From Conus ventricosus (taxonomy: Eukaryota > Mollusca > Gastropoda > Neogastropoda > Conidae), in NCBI GenBank assembly GCA_018398815.1, contig CM031609.1:29917434-29981433 (forward strand): a stretch of 64,000 nucleotides of DNA, given 5' to 3'. Positions 34,876 to 46,699 of the stretch are shown one piece after another (position 1 is the stretch's first letter; each line of letters begins with the position of its first letter). The translations under genes and the position numbers were made by a program. The notes under the pieces were generated by a model, which did not search any database, was not told the origin of the DNA, and saw only the letters and a list, made by a program, of their open reading frames with translations.

Positions 34876-36665
34876 ATGGAAGGTCTGGGCAAAGTTAGGA
34901 AGTTGAGATACTACGAGAACGCTGACTTTGGCATCAAACATGCAGACACACCAGTCAGTATGGCAAAACTATACATAGCAGAAGCACAAAAAACACTGTC
35001 AACACAAATTTCTACACCCACTCACAACATCACCCCTCCTCATACCAGAAACTCATTGCTAACTCATCAAGAAGAAATCAGACTCAACAATCTACCACTA
35101 CAGCCAAACTCCTCAATTTATGACAGACACCAAAACAGCCCACCTTCTACCTACCCCCCAAAATACACAAAATGAACACACTGGCGACCATTGTTTCAGC
35201 TGCAGCTGCCCCATGAACACATTTCGCATACCTAGACTTCCTCCTTAACCCATAGTACAAAGCCTCCCCAAACATACCTCAAAGACACAACCCACACACT
35301 CAACATGATTAACTCGCACAACACAGACCCCGTTTTTCAACCCAGCCTCCTCTTCACACTTGACGTGGTGTCACTCTACACTTCCATCCCCCACACTGAT
35401 GGACTAAGGGCCCTCTCACATTTTTCCTTGACAAAGGGGCCCCCCCCAACCAACAACACCCTCCCACCACCACTCTGGTCAGACTCGCTGAATTAGTCCT
35501 CACCTGAACACATTTCAATTCAACAAGCACACATTCTCACAAATTAGTGGTGTTGCCATGGGTACCAAAATGGGACCAGCCTTATGCTTGCCTCTTCATG
35601 GGACACTTGGAACACCGCCTACTCAACACATTACACAGGCCCCACCCCTGAACTGTACAAAAGGTATATCGATGATGGACTGGGAGCCACATCTATGCCA
35701 AAACAAGACCTCCTCAACTTCCTCAACTTTGCCAGACTTCCATCCATCTACCCGACTTTCCTACACCATTTCGCAGTCGGTCAACTTCCTAGACATCACC
35801 ATCTCCCTAGAAGAAGGCCTACTCAAAACTCCATTTTCCACAAACCCACCGACGCACATGCATCCCTAGACTACTCATCCTCCACAACCCACACACTAAA
35901 GACAGCATCCCATACTCACAATTTCCCCGTCTTCGCAGACTCTGCTCCAGCGAGGAAGACTTCACTATACAAGCAGCCAAAATGTCACAATTCTTCACCA
36001 ACCGCGGATACCCCATTTCCCATCATCAATGCAGCACTCCGCCGCACCATAGCTGTATCCAGAACATCTGCTCTGGACACCCAGCATCCAACCAAGACAG
36101 ACAGACCCACAGCCTACCTTCTACCACCCGCACACCCTCCCCATCTGTAGGATCCTCAAATCCAATTGGCACATTGTACATAACCACAAACCCGCCTTCC
36201 ATACCAAACCCCTGATCACATTCAAACGTGACAAAAACCTCAAAGACCTCCTCGTGCGATCCAGTTTGAACAGAACCACAGCTACACCACCAGGTACTCA
36301 CCCCTGCTCCAACCCAACTGCAAAATCTGCCCCTCACCAAACAGACACCATCTTACAGGGCCCCAAAACTCCTTCACAGTCAACCGCACATTCTCATGTC
36401 AGAGCCGCAACATTATATATGCCATCCCCTGCCAGCTGTGTGGCAAGATCTACATAGGGGAAACGTCACGCACACTTGAAACACGCATCGCTGAACACCT
36501 GGCTGATATCCGCCACCACCGACCCAAACCCGTCTCCCTACACTTCAACCACACCCAAACAACATCGACCAGTCAAAGTTATGGCACTCTGGCAGTCACA
36601 GAGTGGACAGCTTTGAACGCAAACTCAAGAATCCCATCTCATTTCCAAACTGGGCACACTACACC
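34876..36665 (+). pseudogene. Penelope-type reverse transcriptase plus GIY-YIG endonuclease (frame-broken)
   Basis: This is the main coding part of the element. In order: an N-terminal region (ISTPTHNITPP...NSLLTHQEE) and RT motif A with LFTLDVVSLYTSIPHTDGL (about 35345-35410). Then come RT motif B, GVAMGTKMGPA (about 35548-35580), and motif C, YKRYIDDGLG (about 35658-35688), containing the YxDD catalytic Asp pair. The thumb follows (VNFLDITISLEEGLL, KPTDAH, LDYSS). The nuclease has CQLCGKIYIGETSRTLETRI at about 36435-36495 and ends with SHLISKLGT-like sequence near 36640. The protein would reverse transcribe its RNA at a nicked target. Single-base breaks at about 35200, 35490, 35585, 35770, 36010 and 36460 scatter it over three frames. 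RT and nuclease signatures are clear. Confidence 0.8.
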
Positions 36666-37290
36666 CCAAGGCATCAATATCCAACAATAACCAAACACAC
36701 ATACCCACCTCTTCCACATCAGTTGGCAATATCCCCTACCAACACACACACATACACACACACATACACACACACTTACATTTCACCACCACTACATCCC
36801 TTCACTCACTTCTACAGTAGTTACAGCAACCCTCCTCTATCTAATCTTAATTTTTTTTTGATCCTTCCCTTAAATCCCCCCCCCCCCCCACACACACACA
36901 CACCTTTCTCTCCTTTTTTTTTTTTTTTCATTATTATCTATCCACCATTACCACAACCATCACAAAGATATCACACCATCCCAATAAACTAGAAAACACA
37001 ACCCTATCATATCCACACACACACCTCCCCATACGCAACCCCCCCCCCCCCCTCTGTTTCCTCTCCCATAATCCCCCTGGCCTCATGTCATTTTCCCCCT
37101 TCATGGACAATAACGGATGAGTCATTTTTCATTCGTTTTTCGTTTTTCGTAGTTTGTACTGTCCCACATGTTAAATGTGATTTATTTTTTCGCTGATGAA
37201 GACCCAAGTGGTTGAAATGCATCGTGTCTTGTCTTGTGCTTTGTTTGTCAATGTCATTGGCGGTAAGTTCTAAAACTCTATTCCTAATCT

Positions 37291-37818
37291 TGCTTCGTTC
37301 ACCGCCTTCAGTCACTCCATTTTGAAATTTTCCATAATAGCTCCAATACCTTCCTTTATAATTATGGCTAACCACACTAAGGCAGCCCCATGTTTGCTTG
37401 CTTGTTTACATCCTCCTGCCTGCTGTATTTGGGATGCTCGAGATCGTTGGGCTTTGGAATTCTTGCCGGTTTGTCTCTGCTCCTTCTTCTACAATGTATG
37501 CCAGATGTGGAAAAGGCGTTTATGAACCAGTTTCCTTTTTGTTCTTCTGAAAAATGTGTGTGGTAGTAGATGTGTTGTTGAATAATCTATCGGGTAGCTT
37601 ACGGTCAAGTGCGTTTGCATTATCTCGTAAAGGGGGTAACAGTAACTATTGTGGTCTACTGTTTGTGTTATTTACAGGTGTGAGGCCATATTTCCAGAAA
37701 CTATATATCTATGTCAAAAAGGATCAAGTGTACTGAAAATTTGCCATATAAGAGATACTACAGATACGTCACACTGATCTTAGAATCATCGTAAGTCTTC
37801 TCCTAACGCTTTGTGCAG
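37291..37818. other. No gene seen; candidate intron end
   Basis: The interval between the Penelope-like element and candidate exon C. A 60-codon frame at 37554-37736 has no recognisable feature. Confidence 0.35.
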
Positions 37819-38097
37819 GACAGGATATCCATTATCGGTCAAGCAGAACCCATGGGTACCTCCCCACCACCCCGCCTGTCGGTGAAGAGGAATCGTGGTC
37901 CGCCTTCGTACAAGCGGGCTACAGTGCACCGATATCGTAACCGCCAGAACCGAAATCCCCATGGTTCATTCCCACAGGGCCCAATTGACCCGGTCCATAT
38001 CCCCAGGACCCAAACGCCCATGGTTCGTTCAAGCAGGGCCCGCCTGCCCGTGCTTCCTATCCCGGGGGCCCGAACGCACCTGCCCCATATACCCTAG
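37819..38097 (+). CDS. Possible host gene exon C: Pro-rich cytoplasmic tail
   Basis: The acceptor CGCTTTGTGCAG is followed in phase 0, matching the phase-0 end of exon B, by an open frame of 92 codons to a TAG. It begins DRISIIGQAEPMG and contains a PPSY motif (GPPSYKRATVHRY), a WW-domain ligand of the PPxY type. The 3' half is a degenerate Pro-rich tandem repeat readable in all three frames. One alternative frame (from a second AG five bases downstream) gives DPNA and GPNAPAPY-type repeats and runs to about 38190, interrupted by two stops. The true frame of the tail is therefore uncertain. Together with exons A and B this would be a single-pass protein with a PPxY tail. The family is not identified. 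Confidence 0.4.
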   Translation, partial: DRISIIGQAEPMGTSPPPRLSVKRNRGPPSYKRATVHRYRNRQNRNPHGSFPQGPIDPVHIPRTQTPMVRSSRARLPVLPIPGARTHLPHIP

Positions 38098-38554
38098 ACC
38101 CAAATGCCCTCGGCCTGTCCTGTTTGGATGGTAATGCCCAGGCTCTCAGTGCTCCGTATGCTCCTGCTGCCGAGCCCTTTACAAAAAATCCTTGAGGCCA
38201 ACACCTTGTTGCTGTAAGTTAAATTCACACCTCCCACTCACCACCATCCGCAACCCCTCCCCCATTCCCATTCTTTTTTCCCTGTGTTCTCTACCTTCCC
38301 AATACAACCAAAAAATTACACTTTGCATCCGCCAAGCCCCTAGCTAATTTTACCCTCATCCCATCCATGTCCTTAGGGCACGTGTGGAGTACAGTGGACA
38401 CGTACCTATGAGCGCTGGGGATGCCTGCCACATCAAAGTTTTTCAAAGTTTTCTGAACGACTGAAATGGGAAGGACATACGAGACTGCTGATCACTTGTG
38501 TGCTTTTTTCAACTTTTCATATTTCATGTGTGCATTCTCACAAACTGATGTGGC

Positions 38555-38635
<81 letters not shown>

Positions 38636-38742
38636 GCACGCGCGCGCAGGGCTGCGAGCGACACACACACATACACACACACTGGATTCATACTGGGTTT
38701 GTTTTTGCATTGCAAGGTGTGACTGATATTTCTATGTTTCCT

Positions 38743-38805
<63 letters not shown>

Positions 38806-38945
38806 GGAAAATTAAGTCTGGTCCAATTGGCCGGTGTTTGGTGTTTGGTGTCTCTCTTCGGTTGTAAAGATGTGATCTGGCTTGTGTAAACAAAACAGTC
38901 TAACAGTACAGTAAATGATATCTGTCACTCATCTAAAACATGAAT

Positions 38946-39017
<72 letters not shown>

Positions 39018-40012
39018 GTTTGTGCCTTTCTGCGTTTGAAGTTTGGTTCCTCTCTTTAATGAAGATTCTTGTTGTACATCTGTGATTAAAAACAAAATGT
39101 GCATGAGACCCACCCCCACACCAACCCCTTTTTTTTCTTATTTTAATTTTCTTTGTTTTACCTTTAGTTATGTGGAAAACACATGCGCGCATCCCCTTTA
39201 AATCGCGCACTCGAAAACATGTTTACACGTGTACAACATCAAACTGTTGCGTACGCTGGCACTGCATCTGTGATGTTTACAGTGAATGTTTTGATGTATT
39301 TTGCTTGGAAGGCTTAGGTCCTGCTCCTCTCTATTTTTTTTTCATTTTTGTGTCGATATAATGCTCACAATCCTTTTTGGCTTCTTAGTGAACTGATGAT
39401 ATTGATCTATTTTTTAGGGAATATTTAAGGTTTGATTAGTGTCTATAAATATGTATTGTTCTTTTTCTTGTCCTTTAAGATTTTTTCTGTCTATTACAAA
39501 CTCAGTTGCTTTCTTTAGGTGAGGATTTTCTATGTTTTCAATGTTATATGACTAAAAGATTTGAAACGGGAGGTGTTTTGGAATAGGAGTATGTGTTTTT
39601 TAATTATTCATTTCAAATCATTTGTTAATTATGGATAGAAGGATATCTGTTTATTTCTGTAAATAGTCAGGGCATAATAATTCAGTCTTTCATTATTTGA
39701 GAAACAAAAAACTTCAGTCTATTTTTTTGCAGATACGCATTTTTTGAGAAAACATGGGGTGCAATATTTTGTAGCTGAATGGGGATACAAGGGGCTATTT
39801 TTTTGTTTTACATCATATGCAAGAGGTTGGTCGCATTTTGTTTATTCAACAATTTTGAGTTTACAATCAACAGATGTCATTACGATAGTTCTGGAAAATT
39901 ATATAATTGTTTCAAGCAGAAATTCAAACAAACAATTCCTCTTCGTTCAATTCTTGGACAATCAAGATGATCTGGATTCTATGATAACTTAAAACAGATT
40001 GATTAATGACAT
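38098..40012. repeat. No gene: CA/CG, TG and CT microsatellites in unique DNA
   Basis: CA then CG repeats lie at about 38559-38648, TG repeats at 38748-38802, and CT repeats at about 38949-39018. 39.0-40.0 kb is AT-rich and contains an 82-codon frame at 39744-39992 that I do not recognise. Confidence 0.6.
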
Positions 40013-40778
40013 TGTCACGGACGGTTCAGCCTCTTCCGCTTTTAAGGTGTTTAATGTGTGTCAGTTTGTTGCCACCTTATTGTTTTGTGTGTAAGAGGGG
40101 ATGGAAGCTGTGTTTAGTTTTTGGGAAAGAAGGTCTGACCGTCGGGCGGTTTGATGAATCTTCTGCTCCCGCATGGACATCGCTTCTTGTTGAGATACCT
40201 GGATAGTTGTGAAACCAGTGGAGAGATCACTGAGTGGTGGAAGTTATTCCCTTTGATCGGCAGCTGGCGTTTGGAAAAATTCTTACTTTACTCGGAATGG
40301 AGCCACGACGTGGAGAGACCACGTTCTCTTTGTGAGGCATTTTTTATAACCTTGTCGACGAAGAGCCACTTGTCTGCTGACGTGGTAGACATTAGCGTTG
40401 AGAGAGAGGAATTCCCCCCCCCTATTCCTGCCCACAAGTCTACATCTTGGACCTCGTCGCTGGGGGTGACCAGCTGCGCCATCATGGTGAAGGGCTGCTG
40501 GTGCTGTTGGTCCGAGGTCCCGGACAGTCTCTTCGCTGTGGATCAGCCTGTCGGGGGCCCTTTTTTACCCTCCTTTCCACCCGCCGTTTGGTGAGTTATT
40601 TTTCGTTCCTTCTCGGTTCTCATTTCACATTCCACAAGGGGTATCGGTTGTAAATTATAAAATAATATTTCATTCAAAATTGTCGTTTTTGGGTACTGTG
40701 CTGAGGCAGTATCTATAGGTGTGGGAATTATTGTGGTTTCAGGCGCGTGGGCGAGCGTTAGCCGATTATACAATATTA

Positions 40779-41413
40779 CTTAGCGCATTATAAAGCACGG
40801 GTCCGAAGAACAAAATAACTCGACAGAGGTAAATCAGTTAGGGGTATGAAAAACTTTTAATGTTGAATGACAAGTCTGAACAGAAATGAAGTGCGCAATG
40901 GACAACATGTGCTTGAAAATTTGGCGTTCAGTAATCGCAAACACAACTGGCGTCAAAAAAGCAAAGTCACATTCAATACGGGGTGTGGCCAGACACGTGG
41001 GCATGAGCGTTGCGACAAAGCACAGAAACCACGGACAGCTGAAGACAGCGTGCACGCCGCAACCTGCCCCACGAAAACAACCAGGAACTGATTCAGGCTG
41101 TGCAGGACGAGTGGAATCGGATCCCGCAACACAGGCTCATGATACTGGTGCGATCCATGCGTCGTCGCTGCACGGCTTGTTTGGCAGCCAGAGGGGGACA
41201 CGCCCGGTATTGAATGGGGGACTTGCTTTTTTGACGCCAGTTGTGTTTGCGATTACTGAACGCCAAATGTTCAGCACAACATGTTGTCCATTGCGCACTT
41301 CTTTTCTGTTCATGACTTTGTCATTCAACATTAAAGTTTTCATACCCCTAACTGATTTACCTCTGTCGAGTTATTTTGTTCTTCTGACCCGTGCGTTTTT
41401 TAATGGCGCTAAG
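40779..41413. mobile_element. 635-bp non-autonomous Tc1/mariner element (MITE-like) with TIRs of about 200 bp
   Basis: The ends CTTAGCGC (40779) and GCGCTAAG (41413) are inverted repeats flanked by TA on both sides (40777-40778 and 41414-41415), the Tc1/mariner target duplication. The arms run inward about 200 bases and share, for example, GACAGAGGTAAATCAGTTAG (about 40818) and its reverse complement (about 41350). The centre (about 41060-41210) still encodes the C-terminus of a Tc1-type transposase: ELIQAVQDEWNRIPQHR, then RSMRRRCTACLAARGGHAR. It is therefore an internally deleted derivative. The corresponding site in the 3' LTR, near 51628-51640, lacks it. Confidence 0.85.
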
Positions 41414-42713
41414 TATATGAAGAGCAAGTTTAAATTTTATTCTAAATGCGCTACGCTGAAGCAGTGGATTTTTCTTGTCAGCGATTTGGTTGGACACATA
41501 GCGCGCCGCGCACGCTTGTTTTTATTTTGGCTGAGTCATTCTTTATTTGTGTGTAACCCGTCAGAGGCAGGGGTATGCTTGTTTAGTTCTATAAAAAAAA
41601 AAAATTTCTTGAAAAAAAAAAAAAAGGAAAAAAACCTTCAGGCCGGATGCGGTGTTGATTGCCTGTTTGTTTATTTGTTTATGTATTGTCAAATTTTATT
41701 TTTGTTTCTCATTTATTTTACTATTATATTTCTTTAATGTGAATGTGGTATGGTGTGTTGTGGTAATTTTAAAGTCAACACGTCATCTGCCGGGTTTTCC
41801 TTGTCAGTTTTTATATACCTGAGGCCTTCAGACTGAAAGGGTAGTATATATTATGACAAAAGAGTTTCATCAAGTAAACGAATTTTGTGTTTTTTTTCAA
41901 TCAGAGAGAAAAAAGAGACAGAGTATACAATAATGAAATGTGAAGTAAACTATTACTAAACTATAATTCAGTCTTGCAGATGTAGCCCATTTCGCCAGGC
42001 AGTAGCCTGCACCCACACCATATCTCAGCTGTACCTAGAATGAAATCCTAGTGCCCCTTTTATAGGGCGTTTGTCGTTGGTTGACTTGGTGTCGGCCCAG
42101 ACGCCTTTTATCGCAGGACGCCCATTCCGAGAGCAGTATGAAGAGGAGCTGGACACTGACCGTGGTGCCAAGAGCGAGACCGGAACGCCAGTCCTGAGCG
42201 TATCAACTGCTTTGGTGTGCACCAGTGCCTCCCTGCTGGGACAGGGAAAGGACTTTTAAGTTAAGTTTGTTTCTAGCTATGTATGGGGCGGTGTTTGGTG
42301 ATGCCTGGCGTGTTTTGGGGACATTTTGTATGGCTGTGATGTTTGTGAGGGTACATGTGTGAATATACTAAGTGTTCATGAACTGTATAAGTATGCGAAT
42401 GGTGAATATGCTTGTGTGGCTGGGGGAGACCCTGTTTCGTCCTTCGTTTAATGTTTCTTCCCCTGTCCTTTCTTCTTTCTATATTTTGGGATATATTAGT
42501 GTTTAGGGTTTAAATTTATTTTGTTCCCTGGGCCAGGGTGTGGGGTCTTTTGTTGGGTTAATTTGTCCATTAAGTAGATATCTTCTTTTAGGTGGCTGTC
42601 ATCTTCTATTTTCCCTTTTCCAATTTATCTCTCTATCCTCCCTCTTCTGATAGTCGTCCCTCCTCCGCTAGGTGTGAAAGAGATATTTTCATTAATTTAA
42701 TAAATTTGCTAGT

Positions 42714-43530
42714 GCAACTGTCACACGGGCGAAGACTTTTCCAAGACTTCTAAAATTAGGCACATCTCTAAGACTTTTTCTCCCGTGTGACTGCACGACC
42801 AAGACCCCAGACGTCTGGGAAAATCCGATTCTTCAGTCCTGGGGTAGTCGTGGGTTATTGGTCTGGGCCAATAACTTTTTCAAGTCTTGGCGACTAAAAT
42901 CGAAAAACATCGGCGAAACGTCCTGTCGGGTCCTGTACAGTCCTGTCCAGTGCTCCCCCGTCTTAGTCGGGGCCGCGCGGTGTTAAAAAAGCCCGCGAGC
43001 CCTTTTTGGGTTTGGCGGGGGGGTAGCTGCCACGCGCGGGAAAAAAATAGGTCTTTGCGTGCGCACACTGTTGCGGTTTGGAAATTGTCTTGGTTAGTCC
43101 TGCGCCGGTTTTGAAAACTTTTCCGGAGTCTTCTCGTTTTTTTGGGGAAACCCGCCAGGCCTGGGGAAAAAAACTCCCGCGGGGTCTTGTGTGTGCCTGC
43201 TATGAAAGTGGGGCCTATCTGCTAACTTTTATTCGAAACGCCGAAAAAAAGCACAAAAAAATTTGAGCCAAGACTCAAAAACCTGCACAATTTTTCCCAA
43301 AATTAAAACTTGGTCTTGGAAAAAACCAAAAAAACAGGTCACAGCCAAAAAAGGTCTCGTCACACCCAGAAGGCAGCGAGATTATAAAAAAAGGGGGGGC
43401 CCCTCTAAGTTTTGGGAAACGTGGGGGCCCCGTGGTCCAGCGGGAGACGAGAAAAAAAAAACAAGACTTTGGGGCCGTTTTTTTTTGGGAAATTTCTTGG
43501 AAAAGTTTTCCCCCGTGTGACGTTTGCATC
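42714..43530. mobile_element. Second insertion in the 5' LTR, about 0.8 kb, with inverted ends
   Basis: The left end reads TGCAACTGTCACACGGGCGA. The right end, read on the opposite strand, is ATGCAAACGTCACACGGGGG. Both continue with AAACTTTTCCAAGA or AGACTTTTCCAAGA. The sequence between is absent from the 3' LTR, where the flanks meet near 53060. It holds repeated CCAAGAC and AGTCCTGT words and no coding sequence. It looks like a MITE of unknown superfamily; the target duplication is unclear because the right half is noisy. Confidence 0.6.
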
Positions 43531-43665
43531 TTTTGGGTTTTTTTTGGGTTTTCCCAAGAGTGGTTTGAGTGTGGGGGCGGTGGTTTTGTGCCCGGGCCTG
43601 TCCATTTTCCCTTCCCCCTTCACACCTTTGGGGTTTACGGCCTTGCCCGCATTTTGGGGGGTCGC

Positions 43666-46600
43666 CCGGGTTGTGAGGGTCGGGAAATTGGGGGTTTGGT
43701 GGGTTTTTCACAGATTCGATTTACTGCTCCAGCCCCATGGTTTGGTTGTTTTAAGGGGTTTGGGGTTGGCGGGAAACCGGAGTCCCCGTGAAGGGGACCC
43801 CCGGCGGAGGGAGCATTTGGGGGGGTTGCCGTGCCGGGAAATTTCCAGTTCCCGTCTTGGCCCGGAAATCTAGCCCCCTTTCTCCCGTCTTGTTGTTTTT
43901 TTGTTTTTCAAAAGTATTCCGGTGGGCGTTAAACTTAACTTTAATTTTTCTTTTATCTTTTTAAGGAAAAGGGAGGGTAAAAGGGTGGGGGGTGTATTTT
44001 GGTTCCTTTGGTGCGGGTTTTCGCGTCAGTGTTTGGGCTGAAATAGCCCGTATTTTGTTGCCGGGATTTCCCTGTCCCCCAGACAAAGACGAGAGTACGA
44101 AAGGTTTAAAATTGGTAGGATCCTGGTTTTTTTATTGGTTTAAATTGCGTGGGAAAAATGGGCTGGTAGAAAACCCCTCCCCCCTTTTTAAAGTTTAAAG
44201 TATTTTTTTTTTTTCTGGTAAATTTTTTTTTGCTTACACTAGGGTAGGTTTCTGTATTTGTTTAGTAGAAAGGGCTAGCTCCCTTTTGTTGGCTTTTCCT
44301 TTATCTATTCGCACTCACTAGCTTTTTTTATATTTTTCTTTTTTATTTTTAAAATTTTTCACTTTTTAAAATTGGTGGTGTGTGCGTTGTGAGAATAAAA
44401 AAAGAAAAAAAAGTGTTATTTGTGTGTGGTTTGAGAGGGGGCTTAGCTGGTCGGTGTTTTTTCATTACGAAAACCTTTCCCAAAACTTACGTGTACCCAC
44501 CCCCCTTTTACCACTCTCACCGCGGTTTTTACACAGTTAAAGCCGTGTCGCGGGGGGCTTACCGAAAAGAAAAAAAAGAAAAACTGCGCGCCGTGAGGGG
44601 TTAATTTGGATCTAAGGCTAGGCGTTTTTGGTGCAGTGTGAATTTTTCAGCCGGGGGTGGGTTCAAGCAATTTTTTTCGATTTTGCGATATGTTCATTTT
44701 TGCGTCATCTCTTTTAGTTTATTCCTTCTTTAAATTTTAATCAGTCCACCCGGCCTTTTAATTTCATTTATCCTTTTTCCCCCCGTCGTTGCGTTTTTCT
44801 TTGTGCTTTTTGGGTCCTGTTTTTGTTTTTTTATTGATTTTGGGGCCCTTTTCCATTTGCGTCCGCTTAGCTGAGAAAAATAAATTTAAAGTTTGTTTTT
44901 GGGGGCCTCGTGTTGCAAAAACCTTTTAAAGGGGTTTGGGGAAATTTGTTTGGTTTGGGTTTTTTTTCGGGCACGTGGATAAAAAAGGGCCTTTAATCCC
45001 CTGTTAGTCGGTTTATTACAATTGTTTGTTATTGGAAAAGGGTTTTAAAGGAGGGGTTTCCCTTCATTTGGGGAGTTTTTAAGGCCCCTTTTTAAGTTCC
45101 TGTTATTTTTCCTTTGGGTTTGTCGATCGGGGGCGACGTTTGGGGCTTCATTCAGAGGAGTTTTCTTGGTCGGGGGTTTTTGGATGGGGTTTTTTTCCCT
45201 TTTTTGGGTTTTTTGTTCAAATGGGTTTGATTGTGCCCGGGATAGGGTTTTTCCCCTGTTTTTTGGAAAACGCGTTTTTTTTGGGTTGCGGGGGTTGGTT
45301 TACGGTTTCTTTTAAAAGGGTCGTTCTTTCCCCTTTTAAATTGGGGGAATTTTTTTAAAAACTTTGTTTGTGTGTTTTTGTCGGGGCCCCAAGGTGTTTT
45401 CGCTTTGTTTTTTTGATTCTGCGTCAGTCTCGGGGGGTTTGGGACTGTTTTTCCCTAACCCTTCCTTGTTGTTGGATTGGCGTTTTTTTTTTTTGGGAAG
45501 GCGGTTTGTCTTTACTGACTGGTGGGGATGGGGGGACATTGGGGAAAAGTTTGGGGGGTTGAAAACCATTTTGTCTTTAATCCCCTTTTTGTCGGGTTTG
45601 AAAATTTTTTTTAACCAAAGATTATTTCCCAATAGCTGTGAGTAAGGTCTGTGTAAAATTTTTTATTGGTTTCATTTTTTTGGAAAATTAAAGGGGACTT
45701 TTCATATTTTCCCTTTTTCCCTGGAAGCTTTTTCCCCCGCGTGTTTTACGTGAAAACTTTTGTGCGTAAACTTTGTGGAAAAAAAATGGTTATGGGGGAG
45801 GATCGGCGGTTCACCCGCTCTCAAGTAAAGGGCCCCGGGATTGTGCCTGGACTAGCTACTCCTGTGTCCACTACACCCCCCCCGTAAGGAATGACATTTT
45901 TACTCACGTGGTGTTTTTCTACTGGAGGAGGAAAACCCCCGGGCACGACGTCTCCGTCAAATCAGGTTTAAACCCAAACCCTTTTTGGGTTTACCCTCTC
46001 CGAGGAGAGACCCTTCCCCCCCTCCTTTTCCAAATGTTGGTCGAACCCTTTTCCCCTTTTTCCCAGGGAAAGGGAAACCCAAAAACGGCCACCGGCCCGT
46101 TCCCCCGTTTAAAAGCTCCACTGGAAACCCTTTTTATTTATGAGGTTTGGGGAGAGAAGAGGGGGGGAGGCGAAGGGGAAAAAAAAGAAAAAATAGAAAA
46201 GGGGAAGGGGGGGGGGGGCGAAGGGGAAAAAAGAGGGAAAAAGGAAAAAAAGAAGAAAAAAGGAAGGAAAAAAGTAAGGGAAAAAAGGGTTTGGGGAAGG
46301 GAGATGGAGGGAGGGGCGAAGGAAAAAGAGGGGGATGGAGGAGGGGAAACGAAGGAAAAAAAGAGGGGGGGAAAAGGGAAAAAAGGTTAGAGAAAAAGGG
46401 AAAGAAACAAAGGAAAAAAGAAGATGGAAAATGGAGATTTGAAATTTTAAAAGACAAGAAAAAGAAGCAAAAAAAAGAGAGGAGGAAAACCCAAAGGAAA
46501 AAAAAGAGGACATTTTGAAATTTGTCTTTTTTTTTGAGCGAGAAAAAATCCCAACGGGGAAAACATCTCGCAAAAAAAAAGGTGAGGGCAATCTTCAGGG

Positions 46601-46699
46601 CCGCCCCTGCTCGGCACTGTAGCCCGGACCGCGGGGTGGAAAAAAAATACCCCCAAATTGTTCCCCCCATGATTCAAATTTCCCCCTTTCAAAGATAAG
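43666..46699 (+). other. Noisy internal leader/gag region of the LTR element
   Basis: No protein motif can be read. G, T and A runs dominate. A purine-only stretch lies at 46150-46520 (mixed A and G runs, probably a smeared GA microsatellite); the long Phe/Leu-rich minus frames over it are artefacts. This interval should contain the primer-binding site and the start of gag. Confidence 0.4.

Larger units (their letters stand above)
33355..37290. mobile_element. Penelope-like element with inverted partial copy at its 5' side
   Basis: The plus-strand body (about 34905-37290) carries RT and GIY-YIG endonuclease, then a 3' UTR with CA, T and C runs ending near GTTTTAGAACTTACCGCC-type sequence at about 37275. 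The left part (33355 to about 34900) is the same element on the minus strand: its 3' UTR (33355-33960), the GIY-YIG domain (33960-34300) and an RT piece (about 34590-34900). The junction of the two copies is around 34905. Inverted or direct partial copies flanking the coding part are a known feature of Penelope-like elements. The right boundary and target duplication were not resolved. Confidence 0.8.
40013..43665 (+). repeat. 5' LTR of the Gypsy-type element, containing two nested insertions
   Basis: It starts TGTCACGGACGGTTCAGC at 40013 and matches the 3' LTR in three blocks: 40050-40778 with 50890-51628, 41414-42713 with about 51640-53060, and 43531-43665 with about 53070-53185. The pieces missing from the 3' LTR are the two insertions. 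Without them the LTR is about 2.2 kb. Sequence quality is good to about 42.7 kb and poor afterwards. Confidence 0.7.

Noticed and set aside
39744..39992. 82-codon frame with hydrophobic content
   Set aside because: No splice context, motif or composition difference from surrounding AT-rich DNA; it could be chance.
40886..41737. A 283-codon plus-strand frame
   Set aside because: It runs through both arms of the Tc1/mariner MITE and into LTR sequence. The real transposase remnant is in another frame.
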